This document shows positions 1 to 8,654 of a DNA stretch of 54,921 nt, piece after piece. The position numbers and the translations under genes were made by a program. Numbering within the stretch: the stretch's first letter is position 1; each line of letters opens with the position of its first letter. Source of the stretch: an uncultured bacterium (GTDB lineage Bacteria > Cyanobacteriota > Vampirovibrionia > Gastranaerophilales > Gastranaerophilaceae); NCBI GenBank assembly GCA_902796305.1, contig CADBOJ010000013.1, positions 1 through 54,921 of the forward strand, given 5' to 3'. Under the pieces are notes generated by a model, which worked only from the letters and a program-made list of their open reading frames with translations, was not told the origin of the DNA and ran no database searches.

Positions 1-1
1 T

Positions 2-175
2 AAAGCAGTCAATGCATTAATTGCCAAACTCGGAACATTAAAAGGACTTCCGAGAGGTGTTGTTGCAATGAGCTTAATTAGAATTGGCGAAAGCGCAGTT
101 GCTCCCCTTAAAGCGTATGCTATGGAACATACCGAAAATCAATGGATGGCTGACTATCTTCTTTCTGAAATATAA
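2..175 (+). CDS. C-terminal fragment, HEAT-repeat-like protein
   Basis: The reading frame is open from the window edge to a TAA at 173-175 and gives 57 residues. The fragment has the alternating helical pattern of HEAT-type repeats (for example 'GVVAMSLIRIGESAVAPL'). This form resembles the PBS-lyase/HEAT proteins common in bacteria, in which 'ALxxIGxxAVxPL' recurs. The 5' part lies outside the window, so length, start and function cannot be judged. A hairpin with a T-run follows about 50 bases after the stop. Confidence 0.5.
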   Translation, partial: KAVNALIAKLGTLKGLPRGVVAMSLIRIGESAVAPLKAYAMEHTENQWMADYLLSEI

Positions 176-227
176 TACAAATTATCATATTAAACTACCT
201 TTTATGGTAATGAATACAAATTAAATT

Positions 228-270
228 AAACGCATAATTTTAAAATAAAAATTGTGCGTTTTTTATTTTT
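228..270 (+). terminator. Rho-independent terminator
   Basis: The arms AACGCATAATTTT and AAAAATTGTGCGTT are imperfect inverted repeats and are followed directly by a T-rich tract ending near 270. It sits between the HEAT-like gene and the SLH gene and would end transcription of the former. Confidence 0.75.
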
Positions 271-296
271 AGAAATAAACCATAAAAGGAGGAAAA

Positions 297-2165
297 ATGA
301 CAATAAAAAGAAAATTAATAACAGGAGCTGCATACGGCTTTTTTGCTTTAGCTCTTACCGTACCTATGTCATTTGCAGCATGTCCTGTTACATCGGATTA
401 CGATTGTGACAGAAGCAATACGGAAATTGTTACACCCGATACCGCTACTTGTCAAAAATGCAAAAAATCCGATTGTAACTGTCACAAAAGAAAAAGTAAA
501 TGTGACCCCTGTGAAAAGAAAAAATCGGATTGTGATTGTCCGACGGGCGGAGCTGCACCTTGTATAGAATCAAAGCCTCTAAATCAGCAAACATATGCTT
601 ATCCTAACGCAATTTATTCTAATGCAAATTCCGCTTATGTCGGAGAAATGAAAAATAATGCAAATATTAATGAATCATTATTAATTCCTGAATATAAAGG
701 TGTTCCCGTTGAATGCGGATGTGCAACCGGAGGAGCGGCACCGATTATTAATTCGGATGATATGCCGAAATATGATTGTGCAGGCGCTCCGAGAGTTCAT
801 TCGACAACAACCATGGATATAATTACCAAAACCAAAGAACCGTTCTCCTGCCTCGGCTTTTCAACAGGAGCGGCAGCCGATATAACTTCCCAGCAATATC
901 CTGACGTATTCGATAGCTACTGGGCAAGTTCTGATATTAACCGCTTAACGGAACAATGTGTATTGGACGGTTATCCTGACGGATTATTCAAACCGAATAA
1001 GCGTGTAAACCGTGCCGAAATGGCAACAATGGTTGTTAAAGGCTACAATCTTGATGTTACTTCAAGTAATGACTACCTGACATTTAAGGACGTTCCGCAT
1101 AATCACTGGGCAAAGGACTATATTTCAAAAGGTGTAGCCGAAAACATGATTGCAGGAAAAGGCAACAATATGTTTAAGCCGAATGATGATATAACAAGAA
1201 CGGAAGCTTTAACCATTATGTCCAAAGGTTTAAATTGCCCTATGGATTCGGCTAAGGCGGATGAAATATTATCAAGATATAAAGACGGCGGTAAAGTTCC
1301 TTGCTGGGCAAGAGAATATGTAGCTAAAGCCATCGACAACGGCGCACTAAAAAATGAAAGAAATCAGGACTATATTCGTCCTAACGATAAAACAACCCGT
1401 GCCGAAGCAAGTTCTATGCTTCAAGGTATGAGAATTGCGGGCGGTTATGATAAATCCACAAAAACCGCAACTCAGGATTTGGGCGGAAAAACATTTGTTG
1501 AAAGAGAAACAAAAGTAACAATTCCTACACTCCAAGTTTCAATGAATGATATAGTTAACGCAAAACATGTAAATGTCGGCGAACAATTCTCTGCTACTAC
1601 ATTAAATGAAATAACCATAGACGGAACAACTTATCCTTGCGGTTCTGTTGTTAGAGGTAAAGTAACCGAAGTAAACAGACCGTCAAAAAATCATCAGGGT
1701 TCGCTTCGACTTTCATTTAATGAAATCTCAAACGGAAAATGCAAATCCGCTTTGCCTAAACAAATCCTGACTGCCAAAGTTGAAAGGAAAAAAGAAATCA
1801 ACGGTATTTTAAGACTTGTTCAAATGCCTTTCACATGGACGGGAAGTTTACTGGGTACTGCAGGAAGAACAGTGGGCGGTGCTGCTATCGGTTTAGCTAA
1901 TGCTACCGAAGCACTGTTTGACCAGACAGGTGTCGGAACCAGCGAATTGTTATCAGGTAAATTTAAAGCTGCGGGAAGAAGCTATCAAGATGGCTTAAAA
2001 ACAGCGTTTAAAGCTCCTGTTGATTTAACAAGAACCGCTTTAACCGGTACATTCGGACTGCTTCAAACAACGGGTGATGAAATAGCATACGTTGTTGACC
2101 CGAGCGGAAATCCTATTTCAAAAGTTAACCCGAAAGAAAAAGTTACGATTGCTTTCGGTCAATAG
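297..2165 (+). CDS. Secreted SLH-domain surface protein with Cys-rich N-terminus
   Basis: A 622-residue exported protein. It starts with a Sec signal peptide (about residues 1-28, ending MSFAA), and a strong AAAGGAGG site precedes the ATG. Residues 29-90 are very rich in Cys and Lys. The motif TGGAAP or TGAAA recurs near residues 83, 143 and 189. Three SLH domains follow at about 202-252, 263-313 and 328-378, each with the expected W, 'A..Y', 'F+PN' and 'R.E' positions. SLH domains normally bind peptidoglycan-linked polymers, so a role at the cell surface or in anchoring the outer membrane is likely. The last 240 residues hold a beta-rich segment and a Gly/Ala/Thr-rich amphipathic segment. 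No porin-like barrel is evident. It lies between two terminators and is probably monocistronic. Confidence 0.85.
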   Translation: MTIKRKLITGAAYGFFALALTVPMSFAACPVTSDYDCDRSNTEIVTPDTATCQKCKKSDCNCHKRKSKCDPCEKKKSDCDCPTGGAAPCIESKPLNQQTYAYPNAIYSNANSAYVGEMKNNANINESLLIPEYKGVPVECGCATGGAAPIINSDDMPKYDCAGAPRVHSTTTMDIITKTKEPFSCLGFSTGAAADITSQQYPDVFDSYWASSDINRLTEQCVLDGYPDGLFKPNKRVNRAEMATMVVKGYNLDVTSSNDYLTFKDVPHNHWAKDYISKGVAENMIAGKGNNMFKPNDDITRTEALTIMSKGLNCPMDSAKADEILSRYKDGGKVPCWAREYVAKAIDNGALKNERNQDYIRPNDKTTRAEASSMLQGMRIAGGYDKSTKTATQDLGGKTFVERETKVTIPTLQVSMNDIVNAKHVNVGEQFSATTLNEITIDGTTYPCGSVVRGKVTEVNRPSKNHQGSLRLSFNEISNGKCKSALPKQILTAKVERKKEINGILRLVQMPFTWTGSLLGTAGRTVGGAAIGLANATEALFDQTGVGTSELLSGKFKAAGRSYQDGLKTAFKAPVDLTRTALTGTFGLLQTTGDEIAYVVDPSGNPISKVNPKEKVTIAFGQ

Positions 2166-2203
2166 TTGAAATTATTACGGAAGAAAAAAATCATGTTGAT
2201 TTT

Positions 2204-2236
2204 CTGCGGATGATACGGTTTCATCCGCAGTTTTTT
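2204..2236 (+). terminator. Rho-independent terminator
   Basis: The stem CTGCGGATGA/TCATCCGCAG is a perfect 10-bp match with a 7-base loop, followed by TTTTTT. It ends the SLH-protein transcript. Confidence 0.9.
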
Positions 2237-2303
2237 ATTTAAATAATATATTGTTAAAGCCTCATCTTATGAATAAATTGCTTAAGGCATTCGGGGATGT
2301 TGT

Positions 2304-2897
2304 ATGGTGCGAAAAAGAAGCCATCAAAGCGCAAAAACACAATTTAGAACTGAAATTGATGACAGTAAGTTATTTTCAATCGGATACAGATTTGCATATT
2401 TTTTAATTTTTAATGTTATAGCAAGTTACGTTATTTCTAAAAGTCCGGGTATGGAAATGGTTCAATATGACTTAATGAAATTTATGATACCTGTTTATAT
2501 AGCTATGGCAATTGTTGCAGTTATATGTAAATTTATGTTGTCTAAATGCAGAGAATTGAAAAATGAAACCGATGCGTTGGAAAAAGTTACCCTTGAAGAT
2601 CCTGAGTTTAACAAACGCTTTAACGTATATTCATTAGACCAGACTGAAGCAAGCTATCTTTTAACAACGGCATTTATGGAAAGGTTTTATAGCTTAAAAA
2701 CAGTGTTTGGGTCAAACAATATTAAATGCTCGTTTTATGAAGATAAACTCATGATAGCAATAAGTACAAATAATGATTTGTTTGAATTAGGCGATTTGTT
2801 TAAATCGGTAAAAAACCCAAAAAATATATACCAATTTTATAGAGAATTAAGCAGTATACTTAATATTATTGATGCTTTGAAATTGGGTAACGAATAA
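2304..2897 (+). CDS. DUF3137-family membrane protein (short form)
   Basis: A 197-residue protein with two membrane helices near the N-terminus (about residues 27-48 and 60-82). The soluble part contains 'LEDPEFNKRFNVYS', 'ASYLLTTAFMERF' and 'MIAISTNNDLFEL', which match the conserved core of DUF3137 proteins. Members are often longer and have an extra domain between the helices and this core. That domain is largely missing here, so this is a shortened form. The Shine-Dalgarno signal is weak (GGGG about 11 bases upstream). The function of the family is unknown, and the gene appears to stand alone. Confidence 0.7.
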   Translation: MVRKRSHQSAKTQFRTEIDDSKLFSIGYRFAYFLIFNVIASYVISKSPGMEMVQYDLMKFMIPVYIAMAIVAVICKFMLSKCRELKNETDALEKVTLEDPEFNKRFNVYSLDQTEASYLLTTAFMERFYSLKTVFGSNNIKCSFYEDKLMIAISTNNDLFELGDLFKSVKNPKNIYQFYRELSSILNIIDALKLGNE

Positions 2898-3001
2898 AAC
2901 TAAAGATTTTATTATTTTATTAAATAATCTTTACAATTTTTATTGAAAAAATGAACATTCAATAATAAAATTAAGTTACTAAAAATAAAAGGAGAAATAT
3001 C

Positions 3002-3355
3002 ATGAAAAAAATATTAACACTACTTACAATTTTAACTTTAACAACTTCAATGTCATTTGCTTCTAACAGCTTTACAGATGCAGTAAAAACCGATTTTAAT
3101 AATGCTAAGACCGATATTTCAAATGCGGTTAAGGCTGACATAAATAATGCAAAACAACAGCACAACACTGCTGCTGCAGCTAAAAAGGCAGAAAAGTTAA
3201 AACAAATTGATGCAAAACTTGACGAATTAAATAAAGAATACAACACGGTTAAAAATCAGCAATTCGGAATAACGGAATCCGAAAGAAGCTTGAGATTAAA
3301 TGTTCTTCAAAGACAAATTGATTTCTATAATAAACAAAAAGCCGCTTTAAAATAA
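3002..3355 (+). CDS. Small exported helical protein
   Basis: A 117-residue protein with a clear Sec signal peptide (residues 1-21, ending SMSFA). The remainder is almost wholly helical: a repetitive 'VKTDFNNAKTDISNAVK' segment, an Ala-rich stretch and a Lys/Gln-rich coiled coil. AAAGGAGA precedes the ATG. It is probably periplasmic. No enzyme family is recognised; the amphipathic repeats suggest a structural or lipid/peptidoglycan-associated role, which is only a guess. It ends at a palindromic terminator shared with the convergent gene. Confidence 0.75.
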   Translation: MKKILTLLTILTLTTSMSFASNSFTDAVKTDFNNAKTDISNAVKADINNAKQQHNTAAAAKKAEKLKQIDAKLDELNKEYNTVKNQQFGITESERSLRLNVLQRQIDFYNKQKAALK

Positions 3356-3375
3356 ACCGGAATAAAATATTGAAA

Positions 3376-3399
3376 AACGGGAAGCATATGCTTCCCGTT
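3376..3399. terminator. Bidirectional terminator
   Basis: AACGGGAAGCAT/ATGCTTCCCGTT is a perfect 24-base palindrome lying between convergent genes that end at 3355 (+) and 3420 (-). A short A-tract and T-tract flank it, so it can serve both directions. Confidence 0.75.
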
Positions 3400-3419
3400 T
3401 ATGTATATTTATATAATTA

Positions 3420-4280
3420 TTATTCTTTTGGAAGTAAGACCTGTCCGTTGATTTTAATTTTAGAATCAGCGATGGTTACATTATCTATTTGGACTTTACC
3501 TTTTGTTGTTTCACCCAGTTTCAGACCGTAAGTTAACGGGTTAAATTTATTAACGAGAGGAAGAAGAGCATCAAGTCCTATTTTTTTAGAATTTAAGGCA
3601 AAATTGCAAAGTTTAAGTTCGCCGTTTTCAGCTTTTAAACCTGTAGAAAATGCCAGATTAAAAGTTGTTGCCGATGCAAGACGGGATAAAATGCCGTCGC
3701 CGAGAACTGGTGTTATAGAATAATTAAGAACAAGCTTATTATTATCGAGTTGTATATTAGAACCTGTTACTTTAACAAGAGAAGAAATATTCTTATCGGA
3801 ATTTATTTTTTCAATCATTTTTAAGTATTTGGAAGAAGCTGCTATTTTATTCAAATCGCTTTGATTTATTTCGGTATTATATTTTAAAACCATATTTTCT
3901 TTTAAAACAAGTTTCCCGCCGTTAAGTGCAACTTTGTTATAAGGGCATACCGTTTCAACATCAACCTTTGAAGCAGCTAAACCGTCAAAATTGAAGTTGT
4001 CGGTGCTTGCTTTTAATCCTCTAAATTCTCCGTTTAAAACATTAACTCCGAAAAAACTGTCCAAATCAACATTAAACTTTGAATTTACTTCTTTTTTTAT
4101 GGCATTTGAAATTTGCCCTTCCATTATATTTCTTGAAATAAAGTTAATTCCCGTAATACTTCCTAAATTACCGAGTAGTGTAGGGTTTGCTTTCCCTGCC
4201 GAACAATATTGGCGAAAATCAGCCGCGAAAGACGGAGCTGTAAAAAGTAATAAAGCAAATAAAACAATTATCTTTTTCAT
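3420..4280 (-). CDS. Exported LmeA/DUF2993-like lipid-binding protein
   Basis: A 286-residue exported protein with a signal peptide ending 'APSFAADF'. The body is beta-rich and follows the layout of the DUF2993/LmeA family, with a 'LNGEFRGLKASTDNFNFDGL' type segment and repeated 'L.N..L.L.Y' strands. LmeA-like proteins, common in actinobacteria and cyanobacteria, are thought to bind phospholipids in the envelope. The identification rests on pattern only. It has a strong AAAGGAGG site upstream of the ATG and is divergently transcribed from the coiled-coil gene at 4432. Confidence 0.6.
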   Translation of the reverse strand: MKKIIVLFALLLFTAPSFAADFRQYCSAGKANPTLLGNLGSITGINFISRNIMEGQISNAIKKEVNSKFNVDLDSFFGVNVLNGEFRGLKASTDNFNFDGLAASKVDVETVCPYNKVALNGGKLVLKENMVLKYNTEINQSDLNKIAASSKYLKMIEKINSDKNISSLVKVTGSNIQLDNNKLVLNYSITPVLGDGILSRLASATTFNLAFSTGLKAENGELKLCNFALNSKKIGLDALLPLVNKFNPLTYGLKLGETTKGKVQIDNVTIADSKIKINGQVLLPKE

Positions 4281-4431
4281 TTAATCCTCCTTTTATTTTT
4301 TAAGTATAACATAAGCCAAAAAAATTTATTGCGTTACAATTCTTAATATTAGACCGTTTTTTCCTAAAGAATAAATAGAACAATGCCGATTAAATAAATA
4401 GGGAAAATTGTATTGTTTAAAGGTGTAGAAA

Positions 4432-6642
4432 ATGACAATAAGTGCAGCGGACATCACAAAAATTCAAAATGACATAAAGAAAATTATTTTGAACAAAGTG
4501 AAGTTAAATCAATTAAAAATATCCGATATAAATTCGGGATTATCTGATTTAACAAATGCCGATATAGAAAAAATCAAAGCACAAACTTCAAGCGAAGTAA
4601 CGGATGCTGATATAGACAGTATTTTTAACGATTTAAAGATTGATTTCAATGACGAGTTTGACTGGAAAAAATACGCCGATTCCATAAATAAAGAGCATAA
4701 AAATGAAAATTCTTCCATATTTGACCAACTGTCAAATGACTCTTCAGACGATGAGTTATCCCTTATGCAGCTTTTTAATGCGGTTTTATCGGATGATGAC
4801 GTTTTTAAACAAATAGATTCCGGTAAAAAAAATGATGACGGAACCGTATCGGGAAAAGGCGACGGAGAAATATCCGCAGAAGAACTTCAGGCATATTTTG
4901 AGGAGCTTGCAGCCGCAGATGAAGATGCAAGCAGTATTTCACTAAGCGATTTCGGTAATTTCTTTGCAAAAAAGAATGAAAATGCATCCAAGGAAGATAA
5001 AATTGATTTTGCCGATGCAGCTAAAAAAGCGGAAGAAGACTACAACAAAAAGAAAAAAGAATCTGATGAAACGGATAAAACCGATGAAAGCACCGGAGGC
5101 GGAGGCGTCGGCGGAGGCGGAAGTATAGGCGGTGGCGGTGGAATTTCACCTACCTCGCCGACAACACCAAAGGATGACGGAAGTCAAAATCCGACAGACG
5201 GTAAAGAAAATGCACCGGAACCGTTCCCGAATAAAATTGACCCTGCGACACTTCCGACAAGGGACAAAGAAGCATATATTTCATACAGCATTTCAAATTT
5301 AAAAGATTTGACCGATTTAGATTCTTCTAAATTAATTGCCGATGTTACGACAGGTGAAAATCCGATTTCCGGCATGCAGAATATATCGCAGGAAGATAGA
5401 ACAAGGCTTCAAGAAGCAGCATCTGCCAAAGAAACGGCAAAAACAGATATGGACAAAGCCCGTGAAGCAGCAGAAAAGAATAAAAGCGAAGCATTTGAAT
5501 ATATAGAAAATTATAAAACGGCAACGGAAACCCTGACAACTGCCGAGGAAGAAGTAAACGATTCTACAGCCCTTGTTGAAACATATACAACCCAACAGCA
5601 AACCCTTGAACAAACAATTCAAGGGATAGACGGAAGTATATCCGCTCTTGAAGGGCAGATACAATCAGTTCCGGAATTATCCGCCGATGCTACGGAAGAA
5701 GAAAAAAATCAAAGGCTGGAAATAATAAACAGTAATAAAGCAATAGAAAATCAAATAAAACAGTTAAAAGAACAAAAAACCCAAGCCGAAGAACAAAAAG
5801 CGGAAATTGATAAAAATCTTGAAGAAGCAAACACAAACCTTGATAAATCAAAAGAAGCTCTTAATCAGGCAACTGAGGCGCTAGAGCAGGCAAAACTTGC
5901 GCTTGAACAAGTTGAAGATAAAAAAACGGTTGAAGAAGACGAATACTTAAAAAGTATTGATGCGTTTAACGAAGCGGGAAATAAATACAATACCGTTAAA
6001 AATGAAATAATGCAGAAAATTCAGGAAGAAGTAGCTAAGCAGGGCGAAGCAGTTGTAAACAACAGAAAAGAAGAAGATGCTAAAGTTGAACCTCCGTCAC
6101 TGAAAGATGATCCTCTTGCACTTAAATCGGCAAAAATACTCGATGAAATAGAAAGAATGAAAGCGGGAACACTGAAACCCGAAAGCGCATCAAAAGAAGC
6201 AAAAGAGCTTATGGAAAAATATAATAAGCTTGATGATAAACAAAAGGCTTTAATTAAAGCGGCATACGGGGATGAGTATTCATTCCTTGCGACTATGTCC
6301 GTGCTTGGAAGCGAAAGTTTCAGTGAAAAAGAAAAATATAACGATGTATTCTTTAATTCACAATATTTGACAACTCTTTATAATGAACTTGAAAAAATAG
6401 GATTAACTCCAGAAAGTTCGGATTTCAAAGAAAAAGTAGCAGATGTATTAAAAAATATTGATACAAGTAAATTAACTTCAAGCGAAACGATATTCCAATA
6501 CTTCACAATGGCGGGTATTGCAAACGGGGGTAATCTTGCAGTTACAATATTATCTAAAGAATCGGCATATTCGGGTGAAGAAAATTATAATAAACTGATA
6601 AATCTTGTTACTATGCTCAGAAACTTTTCTTGGGAAGAATAA
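4432..6642 (+). CDS. Large coiled-coil protein with EF-hand-like segment and poly-Gly linker
   Basis: A 736-residue, acidic, Glu/Lys/Ala-rich protein with no signal peptide or membrane helix. An EF-hand-like segment occurs at about residues 123-155 (D/G-rich loop then 'GEISAEELQAYF'), with a preceding acidic helix region. A Gly-rich linker at about 221-238 and a Pro/Thr-rich stretch separate it from a long coiled coil at about 320-545 with heptad-rich 'QIKQLKEQKTQAEEQKAEI'. The C-terminal 150 residues look globular and helical. The ATG is preceded by AAAGGTG. It is not a recognised family. It could be a cytoplasmic scaffold or a protein exported by a route other than Sec. Confidence 0.7.
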   Translation: MTISAADITKIQNDIKKIILNKVKLNQLKISDINSGLSDLTNADIEKIKAQTSSEVTDADIDSIFNDLKIDFNDEFDWKKYADSINKEHKNENSSIFDQLSNDSSDDELSLMQLFNAVLSDDDVFKQIDSGKKNDDGTVSGKGDGEISAEELQAYFEELAAADEDASSISLSDFGNFFAKKNENASKEDKIDFADAAKKAEEDYNKKKKESDETDKTDESTGGGGVGGGGSIGGGGGISPTSPTTPKDDGSQNPTDGKENAPEPFPNKIDPATLPTRDKEAYISYSISNLKDLTDLDSSKLIADVTTGENPISGMQNISQEDRTRLQEAASAKETAKTDMDKAREAAEKNKSEAFEYIENYKTATETLTTAEEEVNDSTALVETYTTQQQTLEQTIQGIDGSISALEGQIQSVPELSADATEEEKNQRLEIINSNKAIENQIKQLKEQKTQAEEQKAEIDKNLEEANTNLDKSKEALNQATEALEQAKLALEQVEDKKTVEEDEYLKSIDAFNEAGNKYNTVKNEIMQKIQEEVAKQGEAVVNNRKEEDAKVEPPSLKDDPLALKSAKILDEIERMKAGTLKPESASKEAKELMEKYNKLDDKQKALIKAAYGDEYSFLATMSVLGSESFSEKEKYNDVFFNSQYLTTLYNELEKIGLTPESSDFKEKVADVLKNIDTSKLTSSETIFQYFTMAGIANGGNLAVTILSKESAYSGEENYNKLINLVTMLRNFSWEE

Positions 6643-6709
6643 AATATAAAGTTTTATAAAGATTTTTTCAAATTACTAAAGTTTTCTTGAAATTATTCCG
6701 TCTATTAAA

Positions 6710-6738
6710 TTGTAAGATGACAATATTCAATTTATAAA
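6710..6738 (+). promoter_or_regulatory. Sigma-70-type promoter
   Basis: TTGTAA at 6710-6715, a 17-base spacer, then TATAAA at 6733-6738. It is placed about 20 bases upstream of the ATG at 6761 and so gives a very short leader for the small membrane protein. Confidence 0.55.
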
Positions 6739-6760
6739 ATTGAAAGAGAGGTTATTAGTA

Positions 6761-6916
6761 ATGTTAGAACTACTTGGTTTAATATTTTTTGGAATGATAG
6801 TTTATACGTTCCTCGTAATCGTTCCTGCAACAGTTGAAAAATTGGGCAGTGAAGAATTTAAAACAGCATATTTTGCTCATTTAGCTTCAAGACACGTTAC
6901 ATCATTCGGAAAATAG
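6761..6916 (+). CDS. Small single-pass membrane protein (51 aa)
   Basis: The ORF reads MLELLGLIFFGMIVYTFLVI and continues with a short soluble tail. It has one N-terminal membrane helix (residues 3-22) and then about 30 polar residues. GAGAGG lies 9 bases before the ATG, and a promoter-like TTGTAA-17-TATAAA lies just upstream. Its stop codon abuts the stop of the convergent gene without a gap. The family is unknown. The combination of promoter, ribosome site and a membrane helix supports a real gene. Confidence 0.6.
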   Translation: MLELLGLIFFGMIVYTFLVIVPATVEKLGSEEFKTAYFAHLASRHVTSFGK

Positions 6917-7567
6917 TTATAAAAGATTTTCAAATCCAAAAGAACGCTCGGGCAAATTTCTGTATCCTTTGTTCGTAACAACAAATTTATGGATATATTT
7001 GCTCGTGTAGTTCCCGCGGACAAATAATTCTTTTATGACATTTTCTCTTTCAACAAGAGGATGTGCATTTTTTTCTAAATCAGGATTGTCCTCGGTTAAT
7101 TGTGTCCAAACGGCAGCTTCAAGAGTCCATGCATAAGTTTCTTCATTAAGAGAGTTAAATTCGTCCTGATGAATGGCTTCATGTGCAAGTAATGCTGTCA
7201 AAGCTTCAATCGGTGCATCTTTGTGCTTTTCATTTATGTATATGCACAATTTTTTATTTTTTTTCCAGCCGAGAGCATCAAAATTTGTATAGATGGGATT
7301 TATGTTTGCAAGGTTCATAAATTCAATATGAATCGGTTTTCCGCTTAAATTTTTTCCCAAAATAGCATCTTTTGAATATTTTCCGGAAGTCCTGTCCAAC
7401 AGTTCAACCGCTTGAATTATATTAGCTTCTTCGGATACATGTTTATATGTTTTATACAGTTCTTTTGATATAGCTTCCGTATTCGTGTCGGCATTTATTT
7501 CTTCAGCAAAAGAATTTTGAATAAAGAATAAACTTAAGCTAAAAACAATAACAAAAAACTTTTTCAT
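6917..7567 (-). CDS. Exported HExxH putative metallopeptidase
   Basis: A 216-residue protein with a signal peptide (about residues 1-21, ending NSFAEE). It contains 'LLAHEAIHQDEF' with an HExxH zinc motif at H129-E130-x-x-H133, and nearby glutamates at 142-143 could supply a third ligand. This spacing is typical of small gluzincin-like proteases. No further domain is visible. The hydrophobic helix bearing the motif is well formed, and the gene has a GAGG site 5 bases before its ATG. It is predicted to be periplasmic with an unknown substrate. The motif alone does not prove activity. Confidence 0.65.
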   Translation of the reverse strand: MKKFFVIVFSLSLFFIQNSFAEEINADTNTEAISKELYKTYKHVSEEANIIQAVELLDRTSGKYSKDAILGKNLSGKPIHIEFMNLANINPIYTNFDALGWKKNKKLCIYINEKHKDAPIEALTALLAHEAIHQDEFNSLNEETYAWTLEAAVWTQLTEDNPDLEKNAHPLVERENVIKELFVRGNYTSKYIHKFVVTNKGYRNLPERSFGFENLL

Positions 7568-7648
7568 AAATCCTCATTAATTTTATATTTCAATATTAAC
7601 ATTAACGCATATATTTTTTATAAGGACAAATTTAATTAATTCAAAAAG

Positions 7649-8653
7649 ATGTTATTTAATAAATCGTTACATGTTAAAACTTATAATATGGAAAAGATAA
7701 GTTTAACAAGATGTCCTATTTGCGGTGTGGAATATGAAAAAAGCCTTAATACCTGTCCTAACTGCGGATATAAACAGCCGATAAATTTTACAAAAACGCT
7801 ATGGATATTTATTGCAATAATTTTACCTTTAACGATATTTCATTTTGTTGATTTTTCAAAATTTACGGTCAAAACTTCCGAAACCCCGTCAAAAGAAGAA
7901 TTAATTAAAGAAGAAATTTCAATTCCGATAAGGGAAATGACGGAATTGTCTTATTTATCAAAAGATGAAATTTTAAAAAAAAGAATTGAATATGTAAATA
8001 ATTCAAAAGTTTTCAAAACGGAAAACTATAAGCCGAGAGAAGATGTATATCAAATTGAAGATAATTTACCGTGGATTAGTGCGTATGAAATAGCATTAAA
8101 CGGAACAAAGGGGAATAAAAACATAGGAGAGGGCGCTTCAAGGTGTTCTGTCAGCATTAATAACCCTGAACTTCTTATGTCATTTATTGTTCCCGAGTTT
8201 CAAAGAAAAAATGCCCGTGAAAGCTTTAGCGAAGCCGATTATTTTTTACCCGAAAAATTGTTATGGGATGAAAAAAATAAAACCCTTAAGGCACATTTTA
8301 ATATCAAATCTTTTTATGATAAAAACCCCGATTATATGGGGATGGCAATGTATACCGACGAAACAAACGCAAGAGATTTAGGCTATAACTGGATATTTTG
8401 CGATAAAAGTAAAAACATACAGTTCGTAAACGAATTTAATAACATATCCGTTGAACCTTATGAAATGAAAGGATATTATCATAAAGGATTTTCATGCGGA
8501 CTTGAAAACGGATGCAACAACTATTCTCCTTATCAGGAAGAAATGCCTTTCAGACTTATTGACAATACCGGATATTTAAAATTAAAAATGTGGAAAGAAA
8601 AACCGAAAAATAAATTTCAAGCTCCCGATATAATTTATGAAATGTACCTGTAA
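7649..8653 (+). CDS. Zinc-ribbon membrane-anchored protein
   Basis: A 334-residue protein. A zinc ribbon sits at the N-terminus with Cys22-x2-Cys25 and Cys36-x2-Cys39, followed by one membrane helix at about 51-68 and a roughly 265-residue soluble domain of no recognised family. That is the common 'zinc_ribbon_2 plus TM' layout, with the ribbon in the cytoplasm and the large domain outside. The start is uncertain: neither the ATG at 7649 nor the one at 7688 (giving MEKISLTRCPICG) has a convincing ribosome site. The later one is closer to how such proteins usually begin. It converges with the exonuclease gene across one base. Confidence 0.65.
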   Translation: MLFNKSLHVKTYNMEKISLTRCPICGVEYEKSLNTCPNCGYKQPINFTKTLWIFIAIILPLTIFHFVDFSKFTVKTSETPSKEELIKEEISIPIREMTELSYLSKDEILKKRIEYVNNSKVFKTENYKPREDVYQIEDNLPWISAYEIALNGTKGNKNIGEGASRCSVSINNPELLMSFIVPEFQRKNARESFSEADYFLPEKLLWDEKNKTLKAHFNIKSFYDKNPDYMGMAMYTDETNARDLGYNWIFCDKSKNIQFVNEFNNISVEPYEMKGYYHKGFSCGLENGCNNYSPYQEEMPFRLIDNTGYLKLKMWKEKPKNKFQAPDIIYEMYL

Positions 8654-8654
8654 A

